This document shows, one piece after another, positions 1-5,536 of a stretch of DNA of 22,786 bases. Position numbers and translations under genes: made by a program. The stretch is from a virus. The DNA is taken from IMG/VR virus record IMGVR_UViG_3300033571_016602, positions 1 to 22,786 of that record. One strand, given 5' to 3'. Numbering within the stretch: position 1 is the stretch's first letter; each line of letters opens with the position of its first letter. Below the pieces are notes generated by a model that saw only the letters and a list, made by a program, of their open reading frames with translations, was not told the origin of the DNA and made no database searches.

Positions 1-110
1 AGCGCCCAGGTTTCCAGCGTCAAGGCAAACTCCCAGCGGCGAAACGTTGGAACGTGGCCGAACAAATCGGATGCAGGCAACGGCTCGGGGGCTGTCTGTC
101 GTGTTTTCAT
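1..110 (-). CDS. Partial accessory ORF running off the left edge
   Basis: On the minus strand an ATG at 110-108 opens a frame that stays open to the window edge (36 codons visible). Its first codons lie in the loop and one arm of the attC-like site at 57-149. The product starts MKTRQTAPEPLPAS, and past the core continues DLFGHVPTFRRWEF. The same leader-type start, ATG in the loop followed by an in-frame arm, is seen for the gene at 145-483 and the methyltransferase at 8336. No function is recognisable. The start could instead lie beyond the left edge of the site, so the ATG choice is tentative. Confidence 0.35.
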   Translation of the reverse strand, partial: MKTRQTAPEPLPASDLFGHVPTFRRWEFALTLETWA

Positions 111-149
111 ATTTTTGTGCTCGCCGTCGCCTGATCCGAAGCGTTCAGA
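57..149 (+). other. attC-like recombination site 1
   Basis: Imperfect palindrome of 93 bp. The left arm starts with core GCCGAAC and contains GGATGCAGGC; the right arm contains GCCTGATCC and ends with core GTTCAGA. The arms pair over about 25 bases, and one G in the left arm is unpaired (GGATGCAGGC against GGATCAGGC). This is the R''-L''-loop-L'-R' plan of integron attC sites with an extrahelical base. It separates the partial gene at 1-110 from the gene at 145-483, whose TGA stop lies in the GTTCAGA core. It shares its arm and loop sequence with sites 2, 4 and 5. Confidence 0.75.
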
Positions 150-483
150 CAATAGGCTTTCCGGTAAACGGGTCGAAGTTCCACGAGCTTTTGCGCGTGA
201 CTGCAATGCCGAGGCACCGACATACTTCGGCGTGCGATTTGTTACCATAGCCACGCACGCGCCCCGGAATGATATTGCGGCACTCAATATCGGTTTTCAC
301 ATCATCCGCTTTAGGTATCAGTTTTTCCCACGGTTCGTTTTTCCATTTCGCAATTTTCCTGTAGTGGTTGACCAATGCGTTTTGGGCCCTACTCGATAGG
401 CAACGCGGCCAGTCTGAACAAGCGGATGCAGGCAACCCAGTGGGGCTATCTGTCGGAGTTTGAAAGTCGGTTTCTTCGGCCAT
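145..483 (-). CDS. Small cassette protein, possible RNA polymerase alpha-CTD-like fold
   Basis: 112 aa. The first ~28 residues are encoded by attC-like site 2 and look like an appended leader; the likely folded part starts at CLSSRAQNAL. The pattern LSSRAQNAL followed later by IPGRVRGYGNKSHAEV and CRCLGI resembles the two helical motifs of the RNA polymerase alpha C-terminal domain (LSxRxxNxL and a GxKSxxEI hairpin). This is a motif-level resemblance only. The stop TGA lies in the core of attC-like site 1. No in-frame ATG exists after the site 2 core, so either the loop ATG at 483 is used or the gene was decapitated when it inserted. If the fold is right it might bind DNA or transcription factors, but I cannot assign a function. 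Confidence 0.55.
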   Translation of the reverse strand: MAEETDFQTPTDSPTGLPASACSDWPRCLSSRAQNALVNHYRKIAKWKNEPWEKLIPKADDVKTDIECRNIIPGRVRGYGNKSHAEVCRCLGIAVTRKSSWNFDPFTGKPIV

Positions 484-550
484 AGTTTTGAGTCGGTTGA
501 TTGTCTTTCGCGGTTATACCCCACGGGTTGCCTGATGCTTGTCGTTAGCC
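413..550 (+). other. attC-like recombination site 2
   Basis: Palindrome of 138 bp. The left arm starts TCTGAAC, then AAGCGGATGCAGGCAACCC and GTGGGG; the right arm reads CCCCACGGGTTGCCTGAT and ends GTCGTTAGCC, a perfect GTTRRRY core. The left arm carries the unpaired extra bases. It lies between the genes at 145-483 and 514-807; the latter reads through the right arm and stops at 514. It is longer than the other sites because of a larger loop. Confidence 0.75.
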
Positions 551-807
551 TCAGAAATTGGAACCAGTTCACCGCTTTCAAATCGGTGGCGGCGAGTCAC
601 CCCCTGGAAGCGCCCCCAATCAAGACGCCCATCGGTGGGATGCGCTTTTTCGATCATGTCGCTGTATTCCGCCCGGTTTTGGTCGAGCATAGGCCCGGCA
701 GTTGACATCCGAAACACGGCGAGGCAGTGGTGGAATCCATTGGCTTCGGCGGCCTCAATCTCTTTGAGAGCTACCCTGAGTTGTTCGGCTGTAATTACAA
801 AGTCCAT
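514..807 (-). CDS. Conserved-looking hypothetical cassette protein
   Basis: 97 aa. It starts at ATG 807, only two bases past the GTTAGCC core of attC-like site 3, which is the classical position of a cassette start codon. The core of the protein (AEQLRVALKEIEAAEANGFHHCLAVFRM, then AEYSDMIEKAHPTDGRLDWGR) has balanced composition and looks like a real soluble protein. The last ~12 residues (EANDKHQATRGV) are encoded by the arm of attC-like site 2. I do not recognise a functional family. It is the middle member of the minus-strand string behind the repressor. Confidence 0.7.
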   Translation of the reverse strand: MDFVITAEQLRVALKEIEAAEANGFHHCLAVFRMSTAGPMLDQNRAEYSDMIEKAHPTDGRLDWGRFQGVTRRHRFESGELVPISEANDKHQATRGV

Positions 808-809
808 AA

Positions 810-900
810 GGCTAACAAGTGGATGCTGACGACGGCGGGAAGTCGTCTGTTGGTTTATTCGGAGTCCAGCGCCCGCCGCGCCATATTCTTGTCGTTCTGT
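810..900 (+). other. attC-like recombination site 3
   Basis: 91 bp. It opens with GGCTAAC and AAGTGGATGCTGACGACGGC, a left half very close to ordinary integron attC sites, and closes with CCCGCCGCGCC and GTTCTGT. GGCGGG pairs with CCCGCC, but arm pairing outside this is weaker than in the other sites. It separates the genes at 514-807 and 855-1157. Confidence 0.6.
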
Positions 901-1157
901 GCATCAAACATGGCGTTGTAGGCTTTGGAGATGGCGAGCCCTAGACCGGGACATGCCACCGCAGCGCCGCCACTGGTGCAGATGCGGACGCCATTTGTTG
1001 GATAGTGATCTGGTCCATCTGCGACGGCGACATACCAGTCGCCATTGCCACCCTGCATGATGCAGAGTTCGGAGCTTGATATGTCACGGTCGTCTGTTTT
1101 GTAGCGAAGCATTTGGCCCCACGACACAGAACTAGCGGCTGGAGAGGAACGGCTCAT
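855..1157 (-). CDS. Hypothetical cassette protein
   Basis: 100 aa. The ATG at 1157 overlaps the TGA of the gene at 1154-1582 by four bases (ATGA), so the two are probably translationally coupled and travelled together. The interior reads ELCIMQGGNGDWYVAVADG and VRICTSGGAAVACPGLGLAI, a glycine-rich, probably beta-rich small domain. The C-terminal tail AQNDKNMARRALDSE is encoded by the arm and loop of attC-like site 3. No family is recognised. Confidence 0.7.
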   Translation of the reverse strand: MSRSSPAASSVSWGQMLRYKTDDRDISSSELCIMQGGNGDWYVAVADGPDHYPTNGVRICTSGGAAVACPGLGLAISKAYNAMFDAQNDKNMARRALDSE

Positions 1158-1582
1158 AGGTTGCTGTTGGTGTTTGCGAGGTCTAGCGTTCGCCGTCCCT
1201 CATCCTTGATGTTCAATGCTGGCAATAACTTGCTGGCAAGGTAGCCAGTGGCGTGTGCGACTTTTTCCTCGTAATCGTCATCCGCATACGCTTCGTCATC
1301 GAGTTGGATGCCTCCACGTTTGACCATCCATGCCGCCGCATGCACGCATTCATGCACCAGCAGATCAGCATCAGGCCACCGAAGGAAAATGGTTCCAATC
1401 TCGTTGGGTTCGTCACTCCGTCGAAACACCGCGAAAGCTCCCTCGTCGTCCTCATTGTCTTTGATGACGAGGCTGCATTTCCACTCGCCCATTACCGCTG
1501 GTAGTTCAGGGGTTAGAAGGCACTGAACATTGCGAGGCAAAGAACCGTTTGGAGGCATTGCAGGTAGTTTTTGATTACTCAT
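1154..1582 (-). CDS. HExxH-motif protein, putative small zinc metallopeptidase
   Basis: 142 aa. Residues 77-81 read HECVH, a zincin-type HExxH motif in a helix (LLVHECVHAAAW), followed about 25 residues later by an acidic segment with Glu-Glu (DDYEEKVAHATG) that could give a third metal ligand. This size and motif recur in small phage proteins of unknown substrate. An AAAGGA ribosome-binding sequence lies upstream of the ATG, unlike most accessory genes here. It follows the repressor gene directly and is coupled to the next gene by ATGA. Peptidase activity is inferred from the motif only. Confidence 0.75.
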   Translation of the reverse strand: MSNQKLPAMPPNGSLPRNVQCLLTPELPAVMGEWKCSLVIKDNEDDEGAFAVFRRSDEPNEIGTIFLRWPDADLLVHECVHAAAWMVKRGGIQLDDEAYADDDYEEKVAHATGYLASKLLPALNIKDEGRRTLDLANTNSNL

Positions 1583-1608
1583 GGCGTGCGATCCTTTGCT
1601 TTTTGGCG

Positions 1609-2043
1609 TTAAGCTCCCAAAATGAGCTGGACGGTTTTGATGAACCAGCGGGCTAAGGAGGTGTCGGCTTGGATGGCGGTTTGGAGGCGGTGCCAGGCGG
1701 CTAGGACGGCGGCTGGGCTGTGATCCAACGTGGCGCCGTAGGCTGCGGCGGTTTCGCGGAGGGTGGCGGCGGTGGCGTCGCTGCCGGGTGCCTGAATGAG
1801 GATCTGGAGGCGAGCCAGGTATTCAGGCGGGCAATCGTCGCGAAGGTAGGCGATGAGCCAGCGCTGAGCGGTGTCGTCATCGACGGCGCGCAGGAGCTGG
1901 CCGAAGCGCTCGGGACGTGGGTGGGTGTCGCGCAGGATATGCGAGATGGTCGCTCCTGGCACACCGGCGCGGTTTTCAATGTCGCGCGCAGTGATGCCCG
2001 GACGGCTGCAGTAGTCTTGGACGGCAACGGCTAGATGGCTCAT
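1609..2043 (-). CDS. XRE/Cro-CI-type HTH regulator, likely phage repressor
   Basis: 144 aa from ATG 2043; the frame extends further upstream but that part is a low-complexity shadow of the opposite strand. Residues ~8-40 (YCSRPGITARDIENRAGVPGATISHILRD) form a helix-turn-helix of the XRE family. The C-terminal ~90 residues are helical with no protease-like Ser/Lys pattern that I can see. It is divergent from the rightward early genes with 96 bp between them, the classic arrangement of a lysogeny repressor. Its stop codon TAA lies in GCTTAAC (1614-1608), a perfect RYYYAAC core motif. Confidence 0.8.
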   Translation of the reverse strand: MSHLAVAVQDYCSRPGITARDIENRAGVPGATISHILRDTHPRPERFGQLLRAVDDDTAQRWLIAYLRDDCPPEYLARLQILIQAPGSDATAATLRETAAAYGATLDHSPAAVLAAWHRLQTAIQADTSLARWFIKTVQLILGA

Positions 2044-2139
2044 GGGAATTGAGTTTGGTGCAAATTTGAAAATGAGCAAGATTTTTGTTGCGCGCGTTTT
2101 GGTTTTCTGCCAATCTTGGATTAACGCTAATTTAAGCCT
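2044..2139. promoter_or_regulatory. Divergent control region between repressor and early genes
   Basis: AT-rich 96-bp gap between divergent genes in a GC-rich genome, so it must hold both the repressor promoter and the early rightward promoter. CAAATTTG (2061-2068) is a perfect palindrome. ATTAACGCTAAT (2120-2131) is an imperfect one just before the first early ATG. Either could be an operator. I cannot place -35/-10 boxes with confidence. Confidence 0.5.
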
Positions 2140-2340
2140 ATGCCTCAAGACGACGTTTTCACGCCCCCGCCCGAGCTGATCGTGCTCGATGCCCTGAAGG
2201 AAACCTGCGAGCTGGTGCGCAAGCACAACTCCAACCCGGAGATCGCGAAGGCGGCTCTGGATTGGGAGACGCGCATTGCCACGCGCATGCAGAAGCTCCA
2301 ACCGGAGGCGCAGGCCGCGACGGCTGTGTTGCCAGCGTGA
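2140..2340 (+). CDS. Small early phage protein, hypothetical
   Basis: 66 aa, first gene of the rightward operon. Mostly helical and charged (LIVLDALKETCELVRKHN, then AKAALDWETRI), with no membrane segment and no recognisable family. The stop overlaps the GTG of the next gene (GTGA). Confidence 0.65.
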   Translation: MPQDDVFTPPPELIVLDALKETCELVRKHNSNPEIAKAALDWETRIATRMQKLQPEAQAATAVLPA

Positions 2341-2513
2341 ACGCGGGCGATGTGATGCTGTTGATCGCTGCGCTGGCGCTGCTGGTGCTGTGCGGCGTGA
2401 TGACGTGGGTGTGCGTGCTGCCTCCGCGCCGGGATTACTCGGCGGATGATTTGGAGATCGCGCAGCAACTGGAGTTGGAGGGCCGCAGCGGTGACGCTGC
2501 GGAGGTGGCATGA
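2337..2513 (+). CDS. Small single-span membrane protein
   Basis: 58 aa from GTG 2337, chosen because it overlaps the upstream stop in GTGA. Residues ~6-24 (VMLLIAALALLVLCGVMTW) form one transmembrane helix, followed by a charged tail (SADDLEIAQQLELEG). Possible roles in early phage genes include membrane anchoring or superinfection exclusion, but nothing specific is visible. Confidence 0.6.
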   Translation: MNAGDVMLLIAALALLVLCGVMTWVCVLPPRRDYSADDLEIAQQLELEGRSGDAAEVA

Positions 2514-2755
2514 TGACGGACCTGCAACGAAGCATTTCCGGGCTGCTGTCGAGGTCGGCAGCTCAGGTGGGAACGACGGGCGGCTGCGCGGTGGGGAGCC
2601 GCGCGGCCGGCCCGTGCTCCGCCGCGATGGATCTGGAGCACGCGATGGTGCCGCGGCGGCCGTCGGTGCCTCGTGTGCGTGCCTACGTGGTGCGTGAGTG
2701 CTGCGGCGGTGTGTCTCGATCGGAGACGGTGTTTGTGCGGCTGGCTGGCCGGTGA
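2510..2755 (+). CDS. Hypothetical early protein
   Basis: 81 aa, ATG in ATGATGA overlapping the preceding stop, with GGAGG about six bases upstream. Composition is Arg/Ala/Ser-rich and unremarkable (VPRRPSVPRVRAYVVRECC). No family is recognised. The coupled position and ribosome-binding site favour a real gene, but coding quality is modest. Confidence 0.45.
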   Translation: MMTDLQRSISGLLSRSAAQVGTTGGCAVGSRAAGPCSAAMDLEHAMVPRRPSVPRVRAYVVRECCGGVSRSETVFVRLAGR

Positions 2756-2785
2756 TGGCCTGCACTGCGGCGGCCCGCGATGCCG

Positions 2786-2807
2786 CGCCCCCTTTTTCTT
2801 TTTTTTG
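2786..2807 (-). repeat. Poly-A/GAAA/poly-G element, copy a
   Basis: On the minus strand this reads CAAAAAAAAGAAAAAGGGGG followed by CGCG. Related copies lie at 3017-3034 (minus), 3633-3650 (plus) and 5053-5071 (plus). It sits directly before the ATG at 2813. Confidence 0.6.
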
Positions 2808-2812
2808 AACCC

Positions 2813-3238
2813 ATGAGTGCCAGGAATCGACATGACCAAGGATCGGAGGTGACGCAGGCGGGCGTGATGGCCCGGGCGTTGGCCGCTGGTGGGCCGTGGC
2901 GTGTCGAGGAGGTGGCAAGGCTGCTGGATGTGCCTGCTGAGCAGGTGACGCTGTGGTGCCGCTCTGGTGCGCTGCTGGCGAGGGTCCGCGAGGGCCAGCC
3001 GGTGGTGGATCGGCGCGGCCTTTTTCTTTTTTTGTCGGGTCAGGTGGAGAGTCTGCTGAGCCCTGAGTCTGTGGCGGCGGTGCTGGACGTGGAGACGCGG
3101 ACGGTGCGTGAGTGGCTGGCGGCTGGGCGTCTGCGCTCGGTGAAGCTGGGCGACGGCCGGAAGGCTCCGCGCCGTGTGCCGGCCGGTGAACTGCGGCGGT
3201 GGATTGAGACGCTGAGCGGGAAGGGGGTGGCTGCATGA
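2813..3238 (+). CDS. Tandem HTH_17/excisionase-type DNA-binding protein
   Basis: 141 aa from ATG 2813; the codons upstream of it are only the poly-T element. Residues ~29-60 (WRVEEVARLLDVPAEQVTLWCRSG) and ~81-132 (LLSPESVAAVLDVETRTVREWLAAGRL) each match the MerR/excisionase-like winged-helix pattern: helix, LDV turn, recognition helix, and in the second a wing before the final helix. The hinge between them (RRGLFLFLSGQ) is encoded by a poly-T element copy. It could be an excisionase or an early transcription regulator. The stop overlaps the next ATG (ATGA). Confidence 0.7.
   Translation: MSARNRHDQGSEVTQAGVMARALAAGGPWRVEEVARLLDVPAEQVTLWCRSGALLARVREGQPVVDRRGLFLFLSGQVESLLSPESVAAVLDVETRTVREWLAAGRLRSVKLGDGRKAPRRVPAGELRRWIETLSGKGVAA
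3017..3034 (-). repeat. Poly-A/GAAA/poly-G element, copy b (inside the HTH gene)
   Basis: Minus strand CAAAAAAAGAAAAAGGCC. It lies in frame between the two DNA-binding domains and encodes the hydrophobic stretch LFLFL. Confidence 0.55.
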
Positions 3239-3660
3239 AAACGCTGTGGAGCAATTTGTGCGGACATTACTCTGTCGCCGTGGTGCTCGGTGCGCTGGCG
3301 GCGGCTGGAATGGATTGGAGCCGGGAGAATGTGGGCGCATTGCGCGGGGCGTCGTGGATCGGCGGAATGCAGGCTGCGGTGGTGGCAAATGTCCGGTCAG
3401 CGGATATTGTATCTGCCGAGTCTGTGGCAATCTCTCTACATAGAGCGGCGGTTTTGGTGGCAGTTCCCACGATTTGCCACGAATGGGCCGCGATGGGTGA
3501 CCAGGTGCGCGGCGTGCTGGGCGATGCGGACCGGGGGGGAGGGGGCCGCACGGCGCGGATCGCCGATGGTATTCAATACATTACCCCGGAGACAAAATTT
3601 CTGCATTGCCACGGCCCTTGCCTGATGGGCTCCAAAAAAAGAAAGGGGGCCGCGGCATGA
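3235..3660 (+). CDS. Hypothetical early protein of mixed composition
   Basis: 141 aa, coupled to both neighbours by ATGA overlaps. The N-terminal ~50 residues (CGHYSVAVVLGALAAAGMDW) look like phage protein. From about 3395 to 3490 the base composition changes and the product reads RSADIVSAESVAISLHRAAV, which looks like an in-frame insertion of a short dispersed repeat: CGGATA TTG TATCTG is an imperfect hairpin. The tail GSKKRKGAAA comes from poly-A element copy c. Function unknown; the gene may be degraded. Confidence 0.45.
   Translation: MKTLWSNLCGHYSVAVVLGALAAAGMDWSRENVGALRGASWIGGMQAAVVANVRSADIVSAESVAISLHRAAVLVAVPTICHEWAAMGDQVRGVLGDADRGGGGRTARIADGIQYITPETKFLHCHGPCLMGSKKRKGAAA
3633..3650 (+). 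repeat. Poly-A/GAAA/poly-G element, copy c
   Basis: CAAAAAAAGAAAGGGGGC. Its purine run also serves as a ribosome-binding sequence for the ATG at 3657. Confidence 0.6.
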
Positions 3661-3950
3661 GCGCGGTTCTTTGGGAGCAGGCCCCGGCAACGGCGGCGAT
3701 TCACGAGCGGCCCGTGCACGAGCTCGTGCAGGCCAAGGCACGACTGGAGCAGTGCTCGCAGATCCTTTCCGACATCGAGGCCCTGCTGGCGCGGGATGAC
3801 ATTGAGGAGATCGACAAGCTGGCGCTGCTTCATGAGCGCAGCACCACGCGGATCAGCGCCATCGCCTGCGCCAACATCATCACCGCCTGCGAGGAACGCA
3901 TGCGGCAGCAGGCCCGCCAGATGCAGCAGCGGCATGGCTGGCTGCTTTGA
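3657..3950 (+). CDS. Small coiled-coil protein, hypothetical
   Basis: 97 aa from ATG 3657, which overlaps the preceding stop and is preceded by AAAGGGGG. Almost wholly helical (ELVQAKARLEQCSQILSDIEALL, then EEIDKLALLHERSTTRI) with heptad-like leucines, so probably an oligomeric early protein. No family is recognised. Confidence 0.65.
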   Translation: MSAVLWEQAPATAAIHERPVHELVQAKARLEQCSQILSDIEALLARDDIEEIDKLALLHERSTTRISAIACANIITACEERMRQQARQMQQRHGWLL

Positions 3951-3970
3951 CACCCTTTTCTTACCTACCC

Positions 3971-4243
3971 ATGAGCAACCTAGACCTCAAAGACATCCCG
4001 ATCATCGACGCCGTGCAGGTGCTGCGATACCGAACCAACCCTGAAACCGGTGTGCTGGAGCCGTGGCCCGTCGCCACCTGCGAGATCGATCGTGCCGGGC
4101 GAGTCATTTGGCGCGGCGATGCAGGCAGGGCGTATGAACCGCTGCTGCGCGCCACAAAAAAAGCGGGCGCGGTGCTGGCTCATCAAACCATCGCCGAAAC
4201 CTTGGCCGAAACCGAATCAAAAAAGGAGGCCGCCGGTGAATAA
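3971..4243 (+). CDS. Hypothetical early protein
   Basis: 90 aa from ATG 3971. The frame is open slightly further upstream, but the spacer with CTACCC looks like a leader. The product has a beta-type N-terminal part (VLRYRTNPETGVLEPWPVAT, then EIDRAGRVIWRGDAGR) and a helical Ala/Glu-rich tail. An AAAAAAGGAGG run close to its end provides the ribosome-binding site for the next gene, which starts on the last base of its stop region. Confidence 0.6.
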   Translation: MSNLDLKDIPIIDAVQVLRYRTNPETGVLEPWPVATCEIDRAGRVIWRGDAGRAYEPLLRATKKAGAVLAHQTIAETLAETESKKEAAGE

Positions 4244-4476
4244 TGAAGCTGACTGCTTGGATCAACGAATCCGCCCACAATCTCGGCATCAAGCCGCGCA
4301 CGCTGTGGATGACGCTGTATCGCGGCCGGCTGCCGTGGCCAGCACTCGAGCGAAAAAATCAGCGCGTCGTGGAGACGCACGCCGCGCCCCTGTCGTCGGT
4401 GCCGTGTGGCGTGATGCCCAGGGCCAGACGCGCCTGCGCCTCACCTACATCACCCGCAGCACGGTCGATTTCCTGA
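4243..4476 (+). CDS. HTH-like early protein, zero-frame product
   Basis: 77 aa, ATG 4243 with GGAGG upstream. The first ~40 residues (LTAWINESAHNLGIKPRTLW, then MTLYRGRLPWPALERKNQR) look like a small helix-turn-helix protein. After codon ~40 the composition turns to Arg/Ala/Ser/Pro typical of a wrong frame. A slippery A AAA AAT (4353-4359) lies exactly at that change, in zero frame, and the -1 frame continues with good coding character to 4547. The functional product may therefore be a 101-aa -1 frameshift protein. Confidence 0.55.
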   Translation: MKLTAWINESAHNLGIKPRTLWMTLYRGRLPWPALERKNQRVVETHAAPLSSVPCGVMPRARRACASPTSPAARSIS

Positions 4477-4547
4477 ATCTCACCACCGACGGCCACGGCG
4501 TGATGAGCCGCACCTGGCTGGAAAACCATTTCACCGCTGAATCCTGA
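4359..4547 (+). CDS. Minus-one-frame extension of the HTH-like gene
   Basis: 62 codons in the -1 frame after the heptamer A AAA AAT. The end of the product (RLRLTYITRSTVDFLNLTTD, then MSRTWLENHF) has ordinary protein composition while the zero frame does not. The stop overlaps the ATG of the replication gene (TGATG). If no frameshift occurs, this segment could be a separate small protein started from GTG 4402. A homopolymer sequencing error would give the same picture. Confidence 0.5.
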   Translation, partial: SARRGDARRAPVVGAVWRDAQGQTRLRLTYITRSTVDFLNLTTDGHGVMSRTWLENHFTAES

Positions 4548-5536
4548 TGCACAAATATCTCCGCCATCTCGGCGACTACGCCAAGGACACCAAGCACCTT
4601 TCCATGCTGGAGCACGGTGCCTACAACCAGATGCTGGATTGGTGCTATGCGGCCGAAAAACCGCTGCCCACCGATGAAAAGGCCCTTTTCCGGCTTTGCT
4701 CCGCGTTTGACAAAGCCGAGCAGCAGGCCGTGCGCTCGATCCGTGACGAGTTCTTTGTGCTCACCGAGGACGGTTACACGCAGAAACGCGTGCTGGAAGA
4801 GATCGCCGATTACAAAGACAAGGCAGCCAAAGCGGCCCGTGCAGCGGATAAGCGTTGGCAAAGCGAACGCAATGCGGACGCAATGCAGACGCATAGCGAA
4901 CGCAATGCGGACGGTATGCCTCGCGCGCGCGTTCCGATAACCGATAACCATAAACCGATAACCAACTTCTTGTCCGCACCTGACGGTGCTGGACCGAACG
5001 GCGATGGCGCTGCCCCGGCTTCCGCTGCTGAACTCGAACCCGATTCTGGCCAGAAAAAAAAGAAAGGGGGCGCGGTGCTGGATGGCATTCAGCCCTTGGC
5101 GTGGACCGCAGAGGCGGGTTGGCAGGGATTCACGCAGGATCTGTGGGACGAGCTGGCGCTGGCTTATCCGGCCTGCGACATCCGGCGGCAGATGCTCGCC
5201 ATGGAGCAGTGGCTCAAGGCGAATCCGGCCAAGGCCCGCAAGAGCAACTGGCGGAAGTTTGTCACCAACTGGCTCGCCAAGGAGCAGGACCGCGGCGGCG
5301 ATCTGCGCGGCATGGCTCAGCCAGCTTGGGCAGGGTTGGCCGCCAAAAAAGACGGGGCGGCGGAAAAGCCGTTGCTGACGATCGAGGCCGCGCCGGAGGG
5401 CCATGAGCAGGCCATGCAGGCGCTGTTTGGCGAGCAGTGGCGCGAGATGTGCCCCGCGTGGCCGCAAATGACCGCCAGTGACAAGTCGCAGGTTCGCGCC
5501 TGGCTGCGAGAGCAGCATGGAAAGGAGGCGGCGTGA
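4547..5536 (+). CDS. DUF1376-type phage replication protein
   Basis: 329 aa. The N-terminal ~90 residues (HLGDYAKDTKHLSMLEHGAY, then LDWCYAAEKPLPTDEKALFRL and EIADYKDKA) match the DUF1376/YdaU pattern found in phage replisome-organiser proteins next to helicase genes. The middle (residues ~100-180) is low-complexity and is encoded by direct repeats that look like origin iterons. The C-terminal part (residues ~185-325) is helical and Trp-rich (KSNWRKFVTNWLAKEQDR), perhaps for helicase loading. It overlaps the helicase gene by four bases (GTGA). Known for the family: association with replication. Inferred: origin binding. Confidence 0.8.
   Translation: MHKYLRHLGDYAKDTKHLSMLEHGAYNQMLDWCYAAEKPLPTDEKALFRLCSAFDKAEQQAVRSIRDEFFVLTEDGYTQKRVLEEIADYKDKAAKAARAADKRWQSERNADAMQTHSERNADGMPRARVPITDNHKPITNFLSAPDGAGPNGDGAAPASAAELEPDSGQKKKKGGAVLDGIQPLAWTAEAGWQGFTQDLWDELALAYPACDIRRQMLAMEQWLKANPAKARKSNWRKFVTNWLAKEQDRGGDLRGMAQPAWAGLAAKKDGAAEKPLLTIEAAPEGHEQAMQALFGEQWREMCPAWPQMTASDKSQVRAWLREQHGKEAA
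4862..4964 (+). repeat. Iteron-like direct repeats inside the replication gene
   Basis: AGCGAACGCAATGCGGACG occurs twice (4862-4880 and 4895-4913). Then CCGATAACC-type units occur three times (4934-4964) in an AT-rich stretch. Phage lambda has its origin in the same position, inside the O gene. Confidence 0.6.
5053..5071 (+). repeat. Poly-A/GAAA/poly-G element, copy d
   Basis: GAAAAAAAAGAAAGGGGGC in the hinge of the replication gene, translated as KKKKGG. It contains an in-frame A AAA AAG heptamer. The -1 frame after it is open to 5406 but has shadow-like composition. Confidence 0.55.

Noticed and set aside
1605-1614. GGCGTTAAGC as a complete attC
   Set aside because: The core is perfect but no matching second arm is found nearby; only noted as a core-like sequence at the repressor stop.
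2145-3254. Long minus-strand Pro/Arg/His-rich frames opposite the early genes
   Set aside because: Low-complexity shadow composition; the plus strand has coupled genes with start overlaps.
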